This document shows positions 35,748-36,712 of a DNA stretch of 36,712 nucleotides, one piece after another. The notes beneath the pieces are model-generated. The model searched no databases, had not been told where the DNA came from, and was given only the letters and a program-made list of their open reading frames with translations. Origin of the DNA: Alphaproteobacteria bacterium (lineage in GTDB: Bacteria > Pseudomonadota > Alphaproteobacteria > JAJFIK01); assembly GCA_028280665.1 (NCBI GenBank), contig JANQLJ010000001.1:1-36712 (forward strand), in the 5' to 3' direction. How positions within the stretch are numbered: position 1 is the first letter of the stretch; every line of letters starts with the position of its first letter. The position numbers and the translations under genes were made by a program.

Positions 35748-35922
35748 CTTCCGTCCCTCGCCCGTCCCTTTTGCCCGCATCGCGGCGGACAAACTTCAAG
35801 TCTAGCCACGGCACCGGGCGGCGGGAGCACAAAACGGACGCGCCTTTTTGCTGGTGCTTGGGCGCAATGCAGAACCCCTGTGACGCATCGCGCCTTAAGG
35901 CTGTTCGGGCCAAAATCTCTGC

Positions 35923-35928
35923 TATAAG
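35923..35928 (+). promoter_or_regulatory. Possible -10 element of ubiD
   Basis: TATAAG at 35923-35928 lies 23 bases before the ubiD ATG. The matching -35 is weak (CTGTTC at 35901-35906, 16-base spacing). AAGGGAG at 35940-35946 is the ubiD ribosome binding site. Confidence 0.3.
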
Positions 35929-35951
35929 AGCGCGGCACCAAGGGAGCGGAC

Positions 35952-36712
35952 ATGGCCTACAGGTCGTTACGGGAATTTATCGGCAAGCTGGAAGCGGCGG
36001 GGGAGCTTGTGCGCGCCGCCGAGCCCGTCTCCTCCGTGCTTGAGATGACCGAGATTCAGACCCGCCTTCTCGCCGAGGGCGGCCCCGCGGTTTTGTTCGA
36101 GAACGTGACCCGCGCGGACGGCGCACCCTCGCCCATGCCGGTGCTTGTGAACCTTTTCGGCACGGTCCGCCGCGTCGCCATGGGGGTGACCGCCGACGGC
36201 AAGGAACGCATCACCGCCCACGATTTGCGCGAGGTGGGCGAGGTGCTCGCCTTCCTGCGCCAGCCCGAACCGCCCAAGTCGCTGGGCCAGGCGAAAGACC
36301 TTCTGCCCCTTGCCAAAACCGTCATGGACATGCGCCCTTCGACACGCGGCAACGCCCCCTGCCAAGAGGTGGTGCTGACGGGCGGCGAAATCGACCTTGG
36401 TGAGTTACCAGTGCAGACCTGCTGGCCGGGGGAGCCCGCGCCGCTCATCACCTGGCCGCTGGTGGTGACCAAGGGCCCAGGCGAGAGCGCGCTCGATGAC
36501 TACAATCTCGGCATTTACCGCATGCAGGTGATTTCCAAGAACCAGACGCTTATGCGCTGGCTCAAACATCGCGGCGGCGCGCAACACCATCAGCGCTGGG
36601 CCAAGGAAAAGCCCGAGCCCCTGCCCGCCGCCGCCGTCATCGGCGCGGACCCGGGCACGATCCTCGCCGCCGTCACGCCGGTGCCCGATACCTTGAGCGA
36701 GTATCAGTTCGC
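35952..36712 (+). CDS. ubiD: UbiD family decarboxylase (partial, runs off the right edge)
   Basis: The first 253 codons are present and open to the window end. The start MAYRSLREFIGKLEAAGELV is the classic UbiD opening. The prenylated-FMN binding region is seen in DDYNLGIYRMQVISKNQTLM followed by RWLKHRGGAQHHQRW. UbiD removes the carboxyl group from polyprenyl-4-hydroxybenzoate in ubiquinone synthesis and needs the flavin prenyltransferase UbiX. With ubiA 3 kb upstream, a ubiquinone role is the best inference, though the wider family decarboxylates other aromatic acids. The catalytic Glu residues lie beyond the edge. Confidence 0.93.
   Translation, partial: MAYRSLREFIGKLEAAGELVRAAEPVSSVLEMTEIQTRLLAEGGPAVLFENVTRADGAPSPMPVLVNLFGTVRRVAMGVTADGKERITAHDLREVGEVLAFLRQPEPPKSLGQAKDLLPLAKTVMDMRPSTRGNAPCQEVVLTGGEIDLGELPVQTCWPGEPAPLITWPLVVTKGPGESALDDYNLGIYRMQVISKNQTLMRWLKHRGGAQHHQRWAKEKPEPLPAAAVIGADPGTILAAVTPVPDTLSEYQF

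Overview
The window is a GC-rich stretch of chromosome from an alphaproteobacterium. The evidence is the aa3-type cytochrome c oxidase cluster in its alphaproteobacterial order (ctaC-ctaD-ctaB-coxF-ctaG-ctaE-DUF983-SURF1), the ispH-thrB-rnhA cassette with an APH-fold homoserine kinase, a CtaG/Cox11-type copper chaperone, a GshA of the plant/alphaproteobacterial type, and UbiA/UbiD ubiquinone genes. The order or genus cannot be fixed from the sequence alone. Genes are densely packed, many overlap by 4 bases, and no tRNA, rRNA, insertion sequence, prophage, CRISPR array or island with foreign composition was seen.

Layout, left to right. (1) 1-134: the end of an ATP synthase b-type subunit gene. 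(2) 178-4970, minus: a glycine cleavage operon, gcvT-gcvH-gcvPA-gcvPB, behind a tandem glycine riboswitch and a recognisable promoter. (3) 4987-7300, minus: argS and a small lipoprotein gene. (4) 7441-9788, plus: ispH-thrB-rnhA. (5) 9785-11297, minus: a Prx5-type peroxiredoxin and a secreted DsbD-alpha-like protein. (6) 11435-12025, plus: yqgE. (7) 11995-26369, minus: a long run of cytochrome oxidase structural and assembly genes, followed downstream by an M32 carboxypeptidase, threonine synthase, an M16 peptidase, a GNAT acetyltransferase and a membrane PAS-GGDEF-EAL protein. (8) 26722-28152, plus: tldD. (9) 28159-32200, minus: a patatin-like phospholipase, a cupin, gshA and rsmE. (10) 32225-36712, plus: ubiA, a MAPEG-family protein, an amidohydrolase, a fatty acid desaturase and the start of ubiD. 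A previously unmarked 30-residue membrane peptide gene lies antisense between the last two.

Functional threads. Terminal respiration is represented by the aa3 oxidase with heme O synthase, Cox11/CtaG and SURF1, ubiquinone synthesis (UbiA, UbiD) and part of ATP synthase. Threonine synthesis is split: thrB sits with ispH and rnhA, and thrC sits downstream of the oxidase genes. One-carbon metabolism (glycine cleavage) is under riboswitch control. Thiol and redox functions (GshA, peroxiredoxin, DsbD-alpha-like, MAPEG) are scattered.

This is mainly conserved housekeeping DNA and I found no convincing new multi-gene system. The points most worth a second look are the 30-aa membrane peptide gene at 35655-35747, apparently leaderless promoters in front of yqgE, the desaturase and the DsbD-like gene, a probable non-canonical CTG start for thrC, the EAL protein with a degenerate GGDEF site and a long acidic tail, a stand-alone CapV-like patatin, and a cluster of inverted repeats upstream of the cupin gene.
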